A stretch of DNA of 43,744 bases from positions 1 to 43,744 of the forward strand of contig NZ_PQHW01000056.1 of NCBI RefSeq assembly GCF_003385215.1. Reading direction: 5' to 3'. The notes under the pieces are model-generated. The model was not told the origin of the DNA, ran no database searches, and saw only the letters and a program-made list of their open reading frames with translations. Below are positions 14,131 to 22,713 of this stretch, piece by piece (position 1 is the first letter of the stretch; the number at the start of each line of letters is the position of its first letter). The position numbers and the translations under genes are program-made. This DNA comes from Amycolatopsis thermalba (GTDB lineage: Bacteria > Actinomycetota > Actinomycetes > Mycobacteriales > Pseudonocardiaceae).

Positions 14131-14748
14131 ATGAACGTCACAGGCGAGCACGTCGTGATCAGCCCGAGCATCCTCTACTTCGGCACCCCGGTCGTGTTGC
14201 TGTCGACCGGGAACGCCGACGGCAGCGCCAACCTCGCGCCCATGTCCTCGGCCTGGGCGCTCGGCCAGGTGGTCGTGCTCGGGCTGGCCGCGGCGTCGCA
14301 CACGGTGGCCAACCTTCGCGTCCGTCCGGACCTCGTGATCAACCTGCCGGGGCCGGACCAGTGGCGGGCGGTGGAGCGGCTGACCCCGCTCACCGGGGCG
14401 GACCCGGTGCCGGAGCACGAGCGCGGCGCCTTCCGCCACGAACCGGACAAGTTCGGGGCGGCTGGGCTGCAGCCGGTGGACTCCGACCTGGTCCGGCCGC
14501 CGCGGGTGGCGGACTGCCCGATCGCGATGGAAGCGCGTGCGGCCGAGGTGCGGGAGGGCTGCACGGGCGGCTTCGTCGTGGTGCAGGCGGAGGTGCTGCG
14601 CGTGCACTGCGAGTCACGGCTCGTGGTGCCGGGGACGCAGCACGTCGATCCAGGGGAGTGGAGCCCGCTGATCTACAACTTCCGGCACTACTTCGGCCTC
14701 GGGCCGGAGCTGGGGCACAGCTTCCGCTCGGAGACGCCGCGGAGTTAG
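14131..14748 (+). CDS. Flavin reductase-like domain protein
   Basis: A 205-aa protein of the FMN-binding split-barrel flavin reductase family, supplying reduced flavin or reducing a small substrate. The N-terminal region PVVLLSTGNADGSANLAPMSSAWALG (residues about 21-46) is the typical FMN-contact segment, and HTVANLRVRPDLVINLP follows. The final HYFGLG is also usual. I chose the ATG at 14131; a GTG at 14122 adds three residues. It is a single gene, 70 bases after tRNA-Pro, and converges with the LigD-domain gene. The 127 bases between those two show nothing notable. Confidence 0.8.
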   Translation: MNVTGEHVVISPSILYFGTPVVLLSTGNADGSANLAPMSSAWALGQVVVLGLAAASHTVANLRVRPDLVINLPGPDQWRAVERLTPLTGADPVPEHERGAFRHEPDKFGAAGLQPVDSDLVRPPRVADCPIAMEARAAEVREGCTGGFVVVQAEVLRVHCESRLVVPGTQHVDPGEWSPLIYNFRHYFGLGPELGHSFRSETPRS

Positions 14749-14875
14749 CGATGTGGTCCCGCTGGCGCAGGTGGCGACGGCCGTGCATTGGTGCGGAGGT
14801 GGCCTCGGGCTGCTCGTGGCGCTGCCGTTGGCTGCTCTTCCCGGGGATGGCGCTGACCCCGCGAACCACCAGCCG

Positions 14876-15835
14876 TCAGGAGTCCTGCTCCCGGCGGGCT
14901 CGGGCTCGGCGTTTGCCCTCGTGCATTGCCTGGACCCGGGCGATCGGGATGGTGCGGCCGTGCTCGATCAACTCTTCCGGCAGGCTCTGCGGCTCCGGCA
15001 GCGAGTCGGCCCACGGATCCCCGGAACCCAGCAGCCGGACGGCCTCGCGCAGGGTGAACGTCGCCGGGTGCACGTTGTCGAGCTCGTCCCATGGCACGGG
15101 GAACGACACCGGCAGCCCGGGGCGCACCCGCGGGCTGTACACCGCCACGACCGTCGCGCCGCCGGCGCGTGTCGAATCCAGGAACACCTTGCCGCCGCGG
15201 TCCTCGCGGATGAACGCCGTCGTCGCCAGGTCCGGGTCGAGCTTCTCGGCGCGGGCGGCCAGCGCCCGGGTCGCCGCGGCGGCCTGCTCAGCGTCGGCGC
15301 CGCGCACCGGCACGAAGATGTGCACGCCCTTGGACCCGCTCGTCTTCACCGCGCCCGCCAGCCCGCAGTCGGCCAGGGCCTGGCGCACCAGGTGGGCCGC
15401 GCGCACCGCCAGCCCGAACGCCGCCGACCCCTCCGGCGGGTCCAGGTCCAGCACCAGATGCGTGGGCGTCTCCAGGTGCCCCGCGAGGCCCAGCGTCGGG
15501 TGGTACTCGATCGCCCGCTGGTTGCCGAACCACAGCAGCGTGCGGCGGTCGTTGCACAACGCGTACGACACCTGCCGGTGCGAACTCTCCGCCCACATGC
15601 TCACCCGCGGCACCCACTCCGGCGTGTACTTCGGCAGGTTCTTCTGCATGAACGGGTCCTGGCCGCGCAGCAGCCGCACGACCGACAGCGGCCGGTCCCG
15701 CAACGCCGCGACCATCCGGTCGGCGACCGCGTCCAGGTAGTCGACCAGATCGCGCTTCGTGGCGCCGGCATCGGCGAACAGTGACTGGTCGAGGTTCGTC
15801 AACGACACGCCGTCCCGCACCTCTGCGCTGCTCAT
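14876..15835 (-). CDS. Stand-alone LigD polymerase domain (NHEJ primase-polymerase)
   Basis: A 319-aa archaeo-eukaryotic-primase-type polymerase equivalent to the PolDom of LigD. Features in order are VSLTNLDQSLF (about residues 8-18), KRDLVDYLDAVADRMV, FMQKNLPKYTPEWV (about 59-72), the catalytic DLDPP (about 126-130, metal-binding aspartates), TSGSKGVHIFVPV (about 161-173) and SFPVPWDEL. In mycobacteria it adds nucleotides, often ribonucleotides, at double-strand breaks together with Ku and ligase. No ku or ATP-dependent ligase gene is in the window. The ATG at 15835 is divergent from the Ser/Thr kinase. Confidence 0.9.
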   Translation of the reverse strand: MSSAEVRDGVSLTNLDQSLFADAGATKRDLVDYLDAVADRMVAALRDRPLSVVRLLRGQDPFMQKNLPKYTPEWVPRVSMWAESSHRQVSYALCNDRRTLLWFGNQRAIEYHPTLGLAGHLETPTHLVLDLDPPEGSAAFGLAVRAAHLVRQALADCGLAGAVKTSGSKGVHIFVPVRGADAEQAAAATRALAARAEKLDPDLATTAFIREDRGGKVFLDSTRAGGATVVAVYSPRVRPGLPVSFPVPWDELDNVHPATFTLREAVRLLGSGDPWADSLPEPQSLPEELIEHGRTIPIARVQAMHEGKRRARARREQDS

Positions 15836-15916
15836 GGCCCCACTCTTGCCGATCCGGGTCGCCGCGGCCACCCCTGGCGGGGTTTGCCCGCACCCGCGCA
15901 GGGGTAGCGATTCCTC

Positions 15917-17008
15917 GTGGACATGGGTGAGCGGTACCGGCTCGGGGAGCGGATCGGCGGCGGTGGCAGTGCCGACGTGCACCGCGCGTGGGACCGCGTC
16001 GCCGAACGCGAGGTCGCGGTCAAGCTCTTCCACGCGCGCCCGACGCCCGCCCAGCAGCGGCGGCAGGCGCGGGAGTTCCGCATCCTGGACCGGCTGCGGC
16101 ACCCGGCCCTGGTGCCGCTGTACGACTCCGGCGTCCGCGACGGCCGCGTCTTCTTCGTGATGCGCCTGGTCGACGGCCCCACCCTGGCGGACCGCATCGC
16201 CGAGGGACCGCTCTCCGTGGACGAGACCATCGAGCTGGGCGCCCGGCTGGCGGACGCGCTGGCCTACGTCCACCGCGCCGGCATCACGCACCGGGACGTC
16301 AAGCCCGCGAACATCCTGCTCGCCCCGGACGGGGCCGTGCTCGGCGACTTCGGCATCGCGCAGGGCCACGACACCACCCGGTTCACCACCATCGGCACCG
16401 TCGTGGGCACCGCCGCGTACATGGCGCCCGAGCAGGTCCGCGGGGAACCGGTCGGGCCGTCCGCGGACGTCTACTCGCTGGCGCTGGTGCTGCTGGAATG
16501 CCTGTCCGGGCGGCGCGAGTACCCGGGATCGCTCACCGAGTCGGCGGTGGCGCGGTTGCTCCGCCCGCCCGCGGTGCCGGACGGCCTCCCACCGCACCTC
16601 GCGGACCTGTTGCGGCGCATGGGAGATCGCGACCCGGACGCGCGGCCGTCGGCGCGGGAAGTGTCGGCCGTGCTCGGCGGGGTGACGCGGCCGCTGGCCG
16701 TGGTGAAGCCGCGTCGCCGGCTGGCGGTGGCCGCGGGCTCCGCGGTGACGGCCGCCGCGGCCGCTCTCGCCTTCGCACTCCTCAACGGGTCCACCGCGGA
16801 GGTCCCCGCCACGTCCGTTCCGGCGCCCGCCCCGGTTTCGGCCGCCCCGCCGCCGGTGACGAGCGACGCGCCGGCACCGGTGGCGAAGACGGCCCCGGTC
16901 ACCCAGGCCGAGGAGACCACGGCCGCCCCGGACAACCGGGGCAACGGCGAGGACAAGGGCAAGGACAAGGACAAGGGGCAGCAGAAGAAGCCGCACAAGG
17001 ACAAGTGA
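15917..17008 (+). CDS. Membrane Ser/Thr protein kinase (Hanks type)
   Basis: A 363-aa receptor-like kinase. The Gly-rich loop is IGGGGSADVHRA, catalytic Lys36 is in VAVK, the catalytic loop HRDVKPAN begins at His125 (Asp127), DFG is at 144-146 and APEQVRG follows the activation loop, so it should be active. One membrane helix spans about residues 266-287. The external tail is Ala/Pro/Thr-rich and ends in a Lys/Asp/Gly-rich run (GNGEDKGKDKDKG); there is no PASTA domain. The GTG at 15917 is used; an ATG at 15923 is possible. Its stop codon abuts the stop of the convergent GNAT gene with no spacer. Confidence 0.9.
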   Translation: MDMGERYRLGERIGGGGSADVHRAWDRVAEREVAVKLFHARPTPAQQRRQAREFRILDRLRHPALVPLYDSGVRDGRVFFVMRLVDGPTLADRIAEGPLSVDETIELGARLADALAYVHRAGITHRDVKPANILLAPDGAVLGDFGIAQGHDTTRFTTIGTVVGTAAYMAPEQVRGEPVGPSADVYSLALVLLECLSGRREYPGSLTESAVARLLRPPAVPDGLPPHLADLLRRMGDRDPDARPSAREVSAVLGGVTRPLAVVKPRRRLAVAAGSAVTAAAAALAFALLNGSTAEVPATSVPAPAPVSAAPPPVTSDAPAPVAKTAPVTQAEETTAAPDNRGNGEDKGKDKDKGQQKKPHKDK

Positions 17009-17467
17009 TCAGACCGCCTTGCTCATGTGCACCAGCGCCCCGTCGAGGAACGGCTCCTCGCGGTCGACCCGGTAGCCCAGCCGCCGGTAGAAGCGGATGT
17101 TCTCGGTGAACAGCGCGTTGGTGTAGAGCCGCACGCCGTGCAGGCCCATCGACTGGGCCAGGAGGTCCGCGTGCCGCATCAGCAGCCGCCCGTATCCGGT
17201 GCCCTGCGCCGACGGCCGCACGGCGACGTTCTCGATCAGCAGGTGGTCCACCGCCGGGATCATCTCGATCAACGCGACCAGCTGGTCGTCGTCGTAGAGC
17301 AGGTCGATCCGGTGGGCGGTCACGGCCTGCCGGTAGTCGGTCTGCATCGGCAGGGGTTCGCGCCGGATCAGATCCGCCCACTTCGCGTACGCGGCGTGGA
17401 CCAGGTCCCGGATCGCGTCGGCGTCCTCGGGCGTCGCGCGCCGGAAGAGGTATTTGTGTTGCGGCAT
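17009..17467 (-). CDS. GNAT family N-acetyltransferase
   Basis: A 152-aa GNAT enzyme; acceptor unknown. The acetyl-CoA pyrophosphate loop is VRPSAQGTGYGRLLM (about residues 85-99), preceded by the strand HLLIENVAV, and the C-terminal ENIRFYRRLGYR is typical. The ATG at 17467 is preceded by GGAGGAGAA, which decides the start over an upstream in-frame codon at 17527. Confidence 0.9.
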   Translation of the reverse strand: MPQHKYLFRRATPEDADAIRDLVHAAYAKWADLIRREPLPMQTDYRQAVTAHRIDLLYDDDQLVALIEMIPAVDHLLIENVAVRPSAQGTGYGRLLMRHADLLAQSMGLHGVRLYTNALFTENIRFYRRLGYRVDREEPFLDGALVHMSKAV

Positions 17468-17552
17468 TTCTCCTCCTTCGCGGCGGTGTGGTTGCCCGCG
17501 GACCTCGGGGGTACCCGGTGGCCGCACGAACAGCCGAGCAACAGGAGAACGA

Positions 17553-18086
17553 ATGGCGCAGCACGCCGGACTCCGGGACCTCGCCGCCGCGGGTCGCGCC
17601 GAGGCCGACGCCTACCGGGGCGACCACGACCGTCCGCTGGGCGGCTATCTCGTCGTCATGATCGTCTACACCTCGCTCGTGGTGGCGGCGGCACTCGCGG
17701 CCGTGCTCACCGGCCGGAAGCTGCCCCGTGACCTGCGGGTTTCCGATATCGCCCTGATGGCGATGGGTACCCACAAGCTGGCCCGGACCATCAGCAAGGA
17801 CGCCGTCACCAGCCCCCTGCGCGCCCCGTTCACCCGATACGCTGACACCGGCGGCCCCGCCGAGGTCATGGAGGAGGTGCGCAAGCCCTCCGGGCTCCGG
17901 CACAGCGTCGGCGAACTGCTCAGCTGCCCGTTCTGCCTCGACATGTGGGTGGTGACCGGGTTCACCATCGGCCACGTCTTCGCCCCCCGCCTCACCCGCC
18001 TGGTCGCGTCGGCGCTGGCCGCGCTGACCGGCGCCGACTTCCTGCAGCTGGCCTACGCGAAGGCGCAGCAGATCGCCGAGGACTGA
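17553..18086 (+). CDS. DUF1360 domain membrane protein
   Basis: A 177-aa protein of unknown function. DUF1360 features are visible: a hydrophobic helix at about residues 31-50 (YLVVMIVYTSLVVAA), then ALMAMGTHKLARTISKDAVTSPLRAPF, and the motif SCPFCLDMWVV with a CxxC pair near residue 130, next to a second membrane helix. The start is the ATG at 17553, with AGGAGAA upstream. The aldehyde dehydrogenase starts 58 bases after the stop. Confidence 0.85.
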   Translation: MAQHAGLRDLAAAGRAEADAYRGDHDRPLGGYLVVMIVYTSLVVAAALAAVLTGRKLPRDLRVSDIALMAMGTHKLARTISKDAVTSPLRAPFTRYADTGGPAEVMEEVRKPSGLRHSVGELLSCPFCLDMWVVTGFTIGHVFAPRLTRLVASALAALTGADFLQLAYAKAQQIAED

Positions 18087-18144
18087 CCCGCCCGGGTGTC
18101 GCGGAGGAGAAGCAGGGGTACTCGCACCGCGGACAGGAGGTGCG

Positions 18145-19527
18145 ATGACTGAGCTGATGACCCGGGAAGACGCGGCCATCGAGGTCCACGACCCCGCGAG
18201 CGGTGAGCTGGTGGGACGCGTGCCGAGCGCGACCGAGCAGCAGGCCGCCGCGGCGGTGCGCGCGGCCCAGGCGCTGTTCGCGGACTGGGCGCGGACCGCG
18301 GCGGGGGAGCGGGCCACCGCGTTGAAGGCCGCGGCGGCCGAGCTGCGCGAGCGGGCGGACGAGCTGGCCGCGATGAACCACCGCGAAACCGGCAAGCTGC
18401 TCGACGAAGCGCGCGAGGGCGTGCTCGCCGGAGCGGGAACCCTGGAGCAGTACGCCGAGCTGGGCCCGGCCCACCGCGGGCGGAGCCTGCAGGGCGGCTG
18501 GGACGCGACGGACCTGATGGTGCCCGAGCCGCGCGGGGTCGTGGTGGCGCTGACGCCGTGGAACGATCCGGTCGCGGTCGCGTGCGGGCTGCTCGGCGCG
18601 GCGCTGGCGACCGGCAACGTCGTGGTGCACAAGCCGAGCGAGCGGTGCCCGCACGTGGGACGGATGCTGACCGAGCTGCTGGCGCGGCACCTGCCGGTGG
18701 ACGTGCTGTCCTGCGTGGACGGTGACGGCCGGGTCGGGGCGTGGCTCGCGGAGTCGGCGGACGTGGACGTGATCGCGCACGTCGGCAGCACCGCGACCGG
18801 CCGGTCGGTGGCGGTGGCCGCGGCGCGGACCGGGGCGAAGGTGCTGCTGGAGAACGGCGGCAACGACGCGCTGATCGTCGACACCGGGGTCGATCCGCGG
18901 TGGGCGGCCGCGCAGGCCGCGCTGGGGGCGTTCGCGAACGCCGGGCAGATCTGCGTGTCGGTGGAACGGATCTACGTGCACCGCGCGGTGGCCGGCGAGT
19001 TCCTGGACGCGCTCGTGGCGGAGGCGCGCAAGCGCCCGTCGGAGGTGCCGATGGCGCCGCTGGTGGACGAGCGTCAGCGCGAGCACGTGCACTCGCACGT
19101 CGAGGACGCGGTGTCGCAGGGTGCTTCGCTGCTGGCCGGCGGGACGTTGCCGGACGGGCCGGGCGCGCACTACCCGGCGACCGTGCTGAGTGGATGCACG
19201 CCGTCGATGCGGGTCCTGACGGAGGAGACGTTCGGGCCGGTCGCGCCGGTGCGCGTGGTGGACAGCTTCGACCAGGCGCTCGAGGAGGCGGCCGACGACC
19301 GGTACGGCCTGACGGCGACGGTGCTGACGGAGTCGATGGCGCACGCCCAGCGCGCGTGGCGGGAGCTGCCGGTGGGGACGGTGAAGGTGAACAACGTCTT
19401 CGGCGGCGCGCCCGCCGGGGCGGCCCACCCGCGGAAGGCCAGCGGCGAGGGGTTCGGCTACGGACCCGAGCTGCTGGACGAGATGACCGTCACGAAGGTC
19501 GTCCACATCGGACCCGCAGGCGGCTGA
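18145..19527 (+). CDS. NAD(P)-dependent aldehyde dehydrogenase family protein
   Basis: A 460-aa ALDH that oxidises an aldehyde to the acid. The general base Glu236 is in VLLENGGNDALIV and the nucleophile Cys270 is in ANAGQICVSVERI; LTPWNDPVAVA and EETFGPVAPV are the usual cofactor and substrate segments. The family usually reads ELGGN where this protein has ENGGN. The substrate is unknown. The start ATG has GGACAGGAGG upstream. A strong hairpin follows the stop. Confidence 0.9.
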   Translation: MTELMTREDAAIEVHDPASGELVGRVPSATEQQAAAAVRAAQALFADWARTAAGERATALKAAAAELRERADELAAMNHRETGKLLDEAREGVLAGAGTLEQYAELGPAHRGRSLQGGWDATDLMVPEPRGVVVALTPWNDPVAVACGLLGAALATGNVVVHKPSERCPHVGRMLTELLARHLPVDVLSCVDGDGRVGAWLAESADVDVIAHVGSTATGRSVAVAAARTGAKVLLENGGNDALIVDTGVDPRWAAAQAALGAFANAGQICVSVERIYVHRAVAGEFLDALVAEARKRPSEVPMAPLVDERQREHVHSHVEDAVSQGASLLAGGTLPDGPGAHYPATVLSGCTPSMRVLTEETFGPVAPVRVVDSFDQALEEAADDRYGLTATVLTESMAHAQRAWRELPVGTVKVNNVFGGAPAGAAHPRKASGEGFGYGPELLDEMTVTKVVHIGPAGG

Positions 19528-19532
19528 CCGGC

Positions 19533-19565
19533 GGACGTCCGGTGGCGCCCCGCTGCCGGACGTCC
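19533..19565 (+). terminator. Hairpin terminator after the aldehyde dehydrogenase
   Basis: Perfect 10-bp stem (GGACGTCCGG with CCGGACGTCC) and a 13-base GC-rich loop, 5 bases after the stop. The IS remnant inserted immediately at its right foot. Confidence 0.65.
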
Positions 19566-19568
19566 CTA

Positions 19569-20160
19569 GGGCGCGTCCTCAAAGCCAGATGAGCGGTGTG
19601 GCGAGGTCGATCGTGCTCCGGTGGCGGTGGCGCGGAACTGTATGAGGCGGTTGAAGCATCGTTGGACGATGTTGCGGCGTGTGTAGCTGGCGCGGCCGGT
19701 TGGCCTGCTGGTCCCGGCGTTCAGGAATGGTCGCTGGGATGCGCCGTCGGCGCAGGTAAGAGCGAATGGCGCGGCTGGAGTAGCCGGAACTCGATGCCTG
19801 CGATGACCTGCGTGAACATGGTGCAGTCGTGGACGTTGCCGCCGGTCACCGCGATCGACAAGGGCCGTCCGTGTCCGTCGCAGGCGGGGTGGATCTTGGT
19901 GGTGGGGCCGCCGCGGGACCGGCCGATGGCGTGATCATCTGGTTCGCTGTGTCCGCCGCACGAGTGCGATTCCCCCTGTGTGGGACGCGGTCACGCGGCG
20001 GGCACCGGCAGCGTGCTGATGCGCCCGCACGATGCCGGAATCGACCGAGACCTCGCGGGTCACGCCATGCCACCCCGGTCTTGGCCATGAACAACATCCC
20101 GTTGATCACCCGGCGGTCATCAACCCGTGGGCGCCCCTTCGCCCCCGACCCCGGCAGGTC
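19569..20160 (-). pseudogene. Frameshifted IS5-family transposase
   Basis: Fragments appear in several minus-strand frames in the correct order. These are GAKGRPRVDDRRVINGMLF and AKTGVAWRD (near 20100), VDSGIVRAHQHAAGARR (near 20030, first DDE aspartate), GGPTTKIHPACDGHGRPLS and VTGGNVHDCTMF (near 19900, second aspartate), and RRNIVQRCFNRLIQFRA near 19650. Frameshifts and deletions separate them, and no complete reading frame remains. Confidence 0.75.
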
Positions 20161-20228
20161 AGCTCGCGCCTACGCACCACAACCCAAGATCAAACCAGAT
20201 CGAAACACCGACTTTGGGGACACGTCCC
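19569..20228 (-). mobile_element. Deleted IS5-family insertion sequence remnant
   Basis: The terminal inverted repeats are GGGCGCGTCCTCAAAG on the left and, read on the minus strand, GGGACGTGTCCCCAAAG on the right; they align with one gap and a few changes. CTAG occurs at both borders (19566-19569 and 20228-20231), consistent with a TA or CTAG target duplication. The element is about 660 bp, shorter than the 800-900 bp of intact relatives, so internal sequence is lost. It sits between the ALDH terminator and the stop codon of cebR. Confidence 0.75.
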
Positions 20229-21259
20229 TAGGCCGATTCCCGCAGGGTGAGCGACACCGGCAGCACCTGCCGCCGCGGGGGCAGCGTTTCGCTGGCCAGC
20301 AGGGTAGTCAGGGTGGCCACCATCTGGCGCACCTGGGCGGCCGGGTCCTGGTGCACCGTCGTCAGCGGGGGGTTCATCGCGGCGGCCAGTGCCGGGTGGT
20401 CGTCGAAGCCGACGACCGCCACGTCGGCCGGGACTCGGCGGCCCGCGGCGCCCAGTGACTGCAGCACCCCGGCGGCCATCACGTCGCTGGCGACGAACAC
20501 CGCGTCCAGCGCCGGCTCCCGGGCCAGCAGGCGGTCCATCGCGATCCGGCCGCCGTCCAGGGTGAAATCCGCCTCCTCCGCCAGGCCCGCCGAGTCCAGT
20601 CCCGCGTCGGCCAGTGTCTTGCGCCACCCGGACAGCCGGTGGACCGCCGCGGTCTGGTCCTGCGGGCCGGCGACCGTCGCGATGCGACGGCGGCCCCGGG
20701 AAACCAGGTGCTCCACCGCGAGCCGCGCGCCGGACTCGTTGTCGAAGTCGATCACGTGCACCCCGCGCGCCACCCCGCCCGCCGGACCGCCGAACACCAC
20801 CGGCAACCGCAGCAGCCGCAGCGCCCGCGGCAACGGGTCCGCCTGGTGCGGCGCGAACACCAGCGCGCCGTCGACGTGCCCGCCCTCCAGAAACCGCAGC
20901 GTCCGCGTCAGGTCGGCGCGCCCGTCGCAGAACATCAACACCATCTGGATCCCGGTCGCGGCCAGCTCCCGGTACCCGGCGCGCATGACCGCCGTCCGGT
21001 ACGGGTCCCCGAGCAGGACCTCCTCCGGCTCGGACAGCACCACCGCCACCGCGCCCGTCCGCCGCGTCACCAGCGACCGCGCCGCCTGGTTCGGCGAATA
21101 GCCCAGATCGGCGGCCGCCGCGCGCACCGCCTCCCGGGCACGCGCGCTGACGTTCGGGTCGTCGTTCAGCGCCCGGGACGCCGTCGAGCGGGAGACCCCG
21201 GCGAACGCGGCGACGTCCTCCAGCGTCGGCCGGCCCTCGTGGTTGCCGTGTGCGGTCAC
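20228..21259 (-). CDS. cebR: LacI-family repressor of cellobiose uptake
   Basis: LacI/GalR repressor with an N-terminal helix-turn-helix (RPTLEDVAAFAGVSRSTASRAL), hinge (SPNQAARSLVTRRT) and periplasmic-binding-like sensor domain. It lies divergent from cebE with two CebR-type palindromes between them, so it should repress the cebEFG-bglC operon and itself until cellobiose or cellotriose binds. I chose the GTG at 21259 because GGAAGGTGA lies just upstream; an ATG at 21277 is possible but sits 3 bases from the operator and lacks a ribosome site. The TAG stop (20230-20228) lies within the CTAG target of the IS remnant. Confidence 0.85.
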   Translation of the reverse strand: MTAHGNHEGRPTLEDVAAFAGVSRSTASRALNDDPNVSARAREAVRAAAADLGYSPNQAARSLVTRRTGAVAVVLSEPEEVLLGDPYRTAVMRAGYRELAATGIQMVLMFCDGRADLTRTLRFLEGGHVDGALVFAPHQADPLPRALRLLRLPVVFGGPAGGVARGVHVIDFDNESGARLAVEHLVSRGRRRIATVAGPQDQTAAVHRLSGWRKTLADAGLDSAGLAEEADFTLDGGRIAMDRLLAREPALDAVFVASDVMAAGVLQSLGAAGRRVPADVAVVGFDDHPALAAAMNPPLTTVHQDPAAQVRQMVATLTTLLASETLPPRRQVLPVSLTLRESA

Positions 21260-21280
21260 CGGGTCACCTTCCGCCATTGA

Positions 21281-21294
21281 TGGGAGCGCTTCCA
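21281..21294. promoter_or_regulatory. CebR-type operator, cebR-proximal
   Basis: TGGGAGCGCTTCCA, one mismatch from the perfect 14-bp palindrome TGGGAGCGCTCCCA known as the CebR box in Streptomyces. It lies immediately upstream of cebR and suggests autoregulation. Confidence 0.75.
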
Positions 21295-21307
21295 ACAATA
21301 GCGCATC

Positions 21308-21336
21308 TTGACACGGCTGGTGACTAGCGACACACT
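21308..21336 (+). promoter_or_regulatory. Candidate cebE promoter
   Basis: A perfect -35 hexamer TTGACA (21308-21313) and a weak -10 CACACT (21331-21336) with a 17-base spacer. The second operator (21348-21361) lies just downstream, where it would block initiation or early elongation. Confidence 0.45.
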
Positions 21337-21347
21337 CAACCCCGTTC

Positions 21348-21361
21348 TGGGAGCGCTCCCA
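21348..21361. promoter_or_regulatory. CebR-type operator, cebE-proximal
   Basis: TGGGAGCGCTCCCA, a perfect 14-bp palindrome identical to the Streptomyces CebR box, 41 bases upstream of the cebE start. Confidence 0.85.
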
Positions 21362-21401
21362 AAATCTCTCTCCCCGGAACCCCACGAGTTAGGGAAACGA
21401 C

Positions 21402-22694
21402 GTGCGACATCTTCACAAGGGCGTGAGCTTCGCGATCGGCCTGGCTGTGCTCGGCGCGAGCCTGGCCGCCTGTGGTGGCGGCGGCTCGTCCGGAACCTCC
21501 GGCGACGGGCGGATCGAGCTGTCCATCGGCACCTTCACCGAGTTCGGGTACGAGGAACTGATCCCCGAGTACGAACGCCTGCACCCCAACATCAAGATCA
21601 CCCACCACAAGACGGGCGAGGGCGGCCCCTACCACCAGAACCTGATCACCAAGCTGGCCGCGGGCAACGGCCTGGAGGACGTGGTCGCGGTCGAGGAGGG
21701 CCACTTCTCCGACATCATCGACAAGTCGTCCAAGTTCAACGACCTCACCGAGATCGGTCCCAAGGACGTGACCGCCGACCGGTGGCTGAACTGGAAGTAC
21801 GAGGCGGGCAAGGACTCCGACGGCAGGCTGATCGGCTACGGCACCGACATCGGCCCGCTGGCCCTGTGCTACCGCAAGGACCTGCTGCAGGCCGCCGGGC
21901 TGCCGTCCGACCCCGAGGGCGTCAAGTCGCTGTTCGCGACCTGGGAGTCCTACTTCGCGGCCGGTGACCAGTACGTGCAGCGCACCGGCGGCAAGGCGTG
22001 GTTCGACGCGTCCTCGCAGCTGTACAACTCGATGGTCAACCAGCTCGAGACCGGCTACCTGGACCGCAACGACGACCTCACCATCGAGTCCAACCCGGGC
22101 ATCAAGGCGGCCTGGGACCGCATCACCGGCGCGATCCAGCGCGGCCAGTCCGCCAGGCTCATCGCGTTCGGCAACGAGTGGAAGACCGGTTTCCAGCAGG
22201 GATCCTTCGCCACCACCGTGTGCCCGTCGTGGATGCTCGGCGTGGTCGAGGAGAACGCCGGGCCGGGCAACGCGGGCAAGTGGGCGGTCACCGACGCCTT
22301 CCCCAACGGCGGCGGCAACTGGGGCGGTTCCTACCTGACCGTGCCCAAGCAGAGCCAGCACCCGAAGGAGGCCGCGGAGTTCGCGGCGTGGCTGACCGCG
22401 CCGGAGCAGCAGCTCAAGGCGTTCCAGGCACGCGGCAACTTCCCCAGCCAGACGCAGGCGCTGTCCTCGCCGCAGCTGCTGCAGCAGACCGAGCCGTACT
22501 TCGGCGACACCCTGGTCGGCCGGCTCTACTCCGAGCAGGCCAGGAAGGTGACCCGCGCGCAGTACAAGGGCCCGGGTGACGGCCAGATCCAGGAGAACGT
22601 CACCAGCCCGGCGCTGCAGGCGGTCGAGCAGGGGACACCGCCCGACCAGGCCTGGCAGCAGGTGGTCGACGAAGCCAAGAAGATCGTGAAGTGA
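21402..22694 (+). CDS. cebE: Cellobiose/cellotriose ABC transporter substrate-binding lipoprotein
   Basis: A 430-aa extracytoplasmic binding protein of the carbohydrate ABC family. The signal peptide ends in a lipobox (LGASLAAC, Cys about residue 24), followed by a Gly/Ser linker. The mature protein shows ELIPEYERLHPNIKI, FATTVCPSWMLGVVEENAG and NWGGSYLTVPKQSQHPKEAAEF, typical of the CebE/MalE-like group. The start is a GTG at 21402. It heads the operon under the CebR box, and its neighbours are the two permeases and a GH1 beta-glucosidase, which makes cello-oligosaccharides the likely substrate. Confidence 0.85.
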   Translation: MRHLHKGVSFAIGLAVLGASLAACGGGGSSGTSGDGRIELSIGTFTEFGYEELIPEYERLHPNIKITHHKTGEGGPYHQNLITKLAAGNGLEDVVAVEEGHFSDIIDKSSKFNDLTEIGPKDVTADRWLNWKYEAGKDSDGRLIGYGTDIGPLALCYRKDLLQAAGLPSDPEGVKSLFATWESYFAAGDQYVQRTGGKAWFDASSQLYNSMVNQLETGYLDRNDDLTIESNPGIKAAWDRITGAIQRGQSARLIAFGNEWKTGFQQGSFATTVCPSWMLGVVEENAGPGNAGKWAVTDAFPNGGGNWGGSYLTVPKQSQHPKEAAEFAAWLTAPEQQLKAFQARGNFPSQTQALSSPQLLQQTEPYFGDTLVGRLYSEQARKVTRAQYKGPGDGQIQENVTSPALQAVEQGTPPDQAWQQVVDEAKKIVK

Positions 22695-22713
22695 GCCGAG
22701 GGGGAACAGGCCG

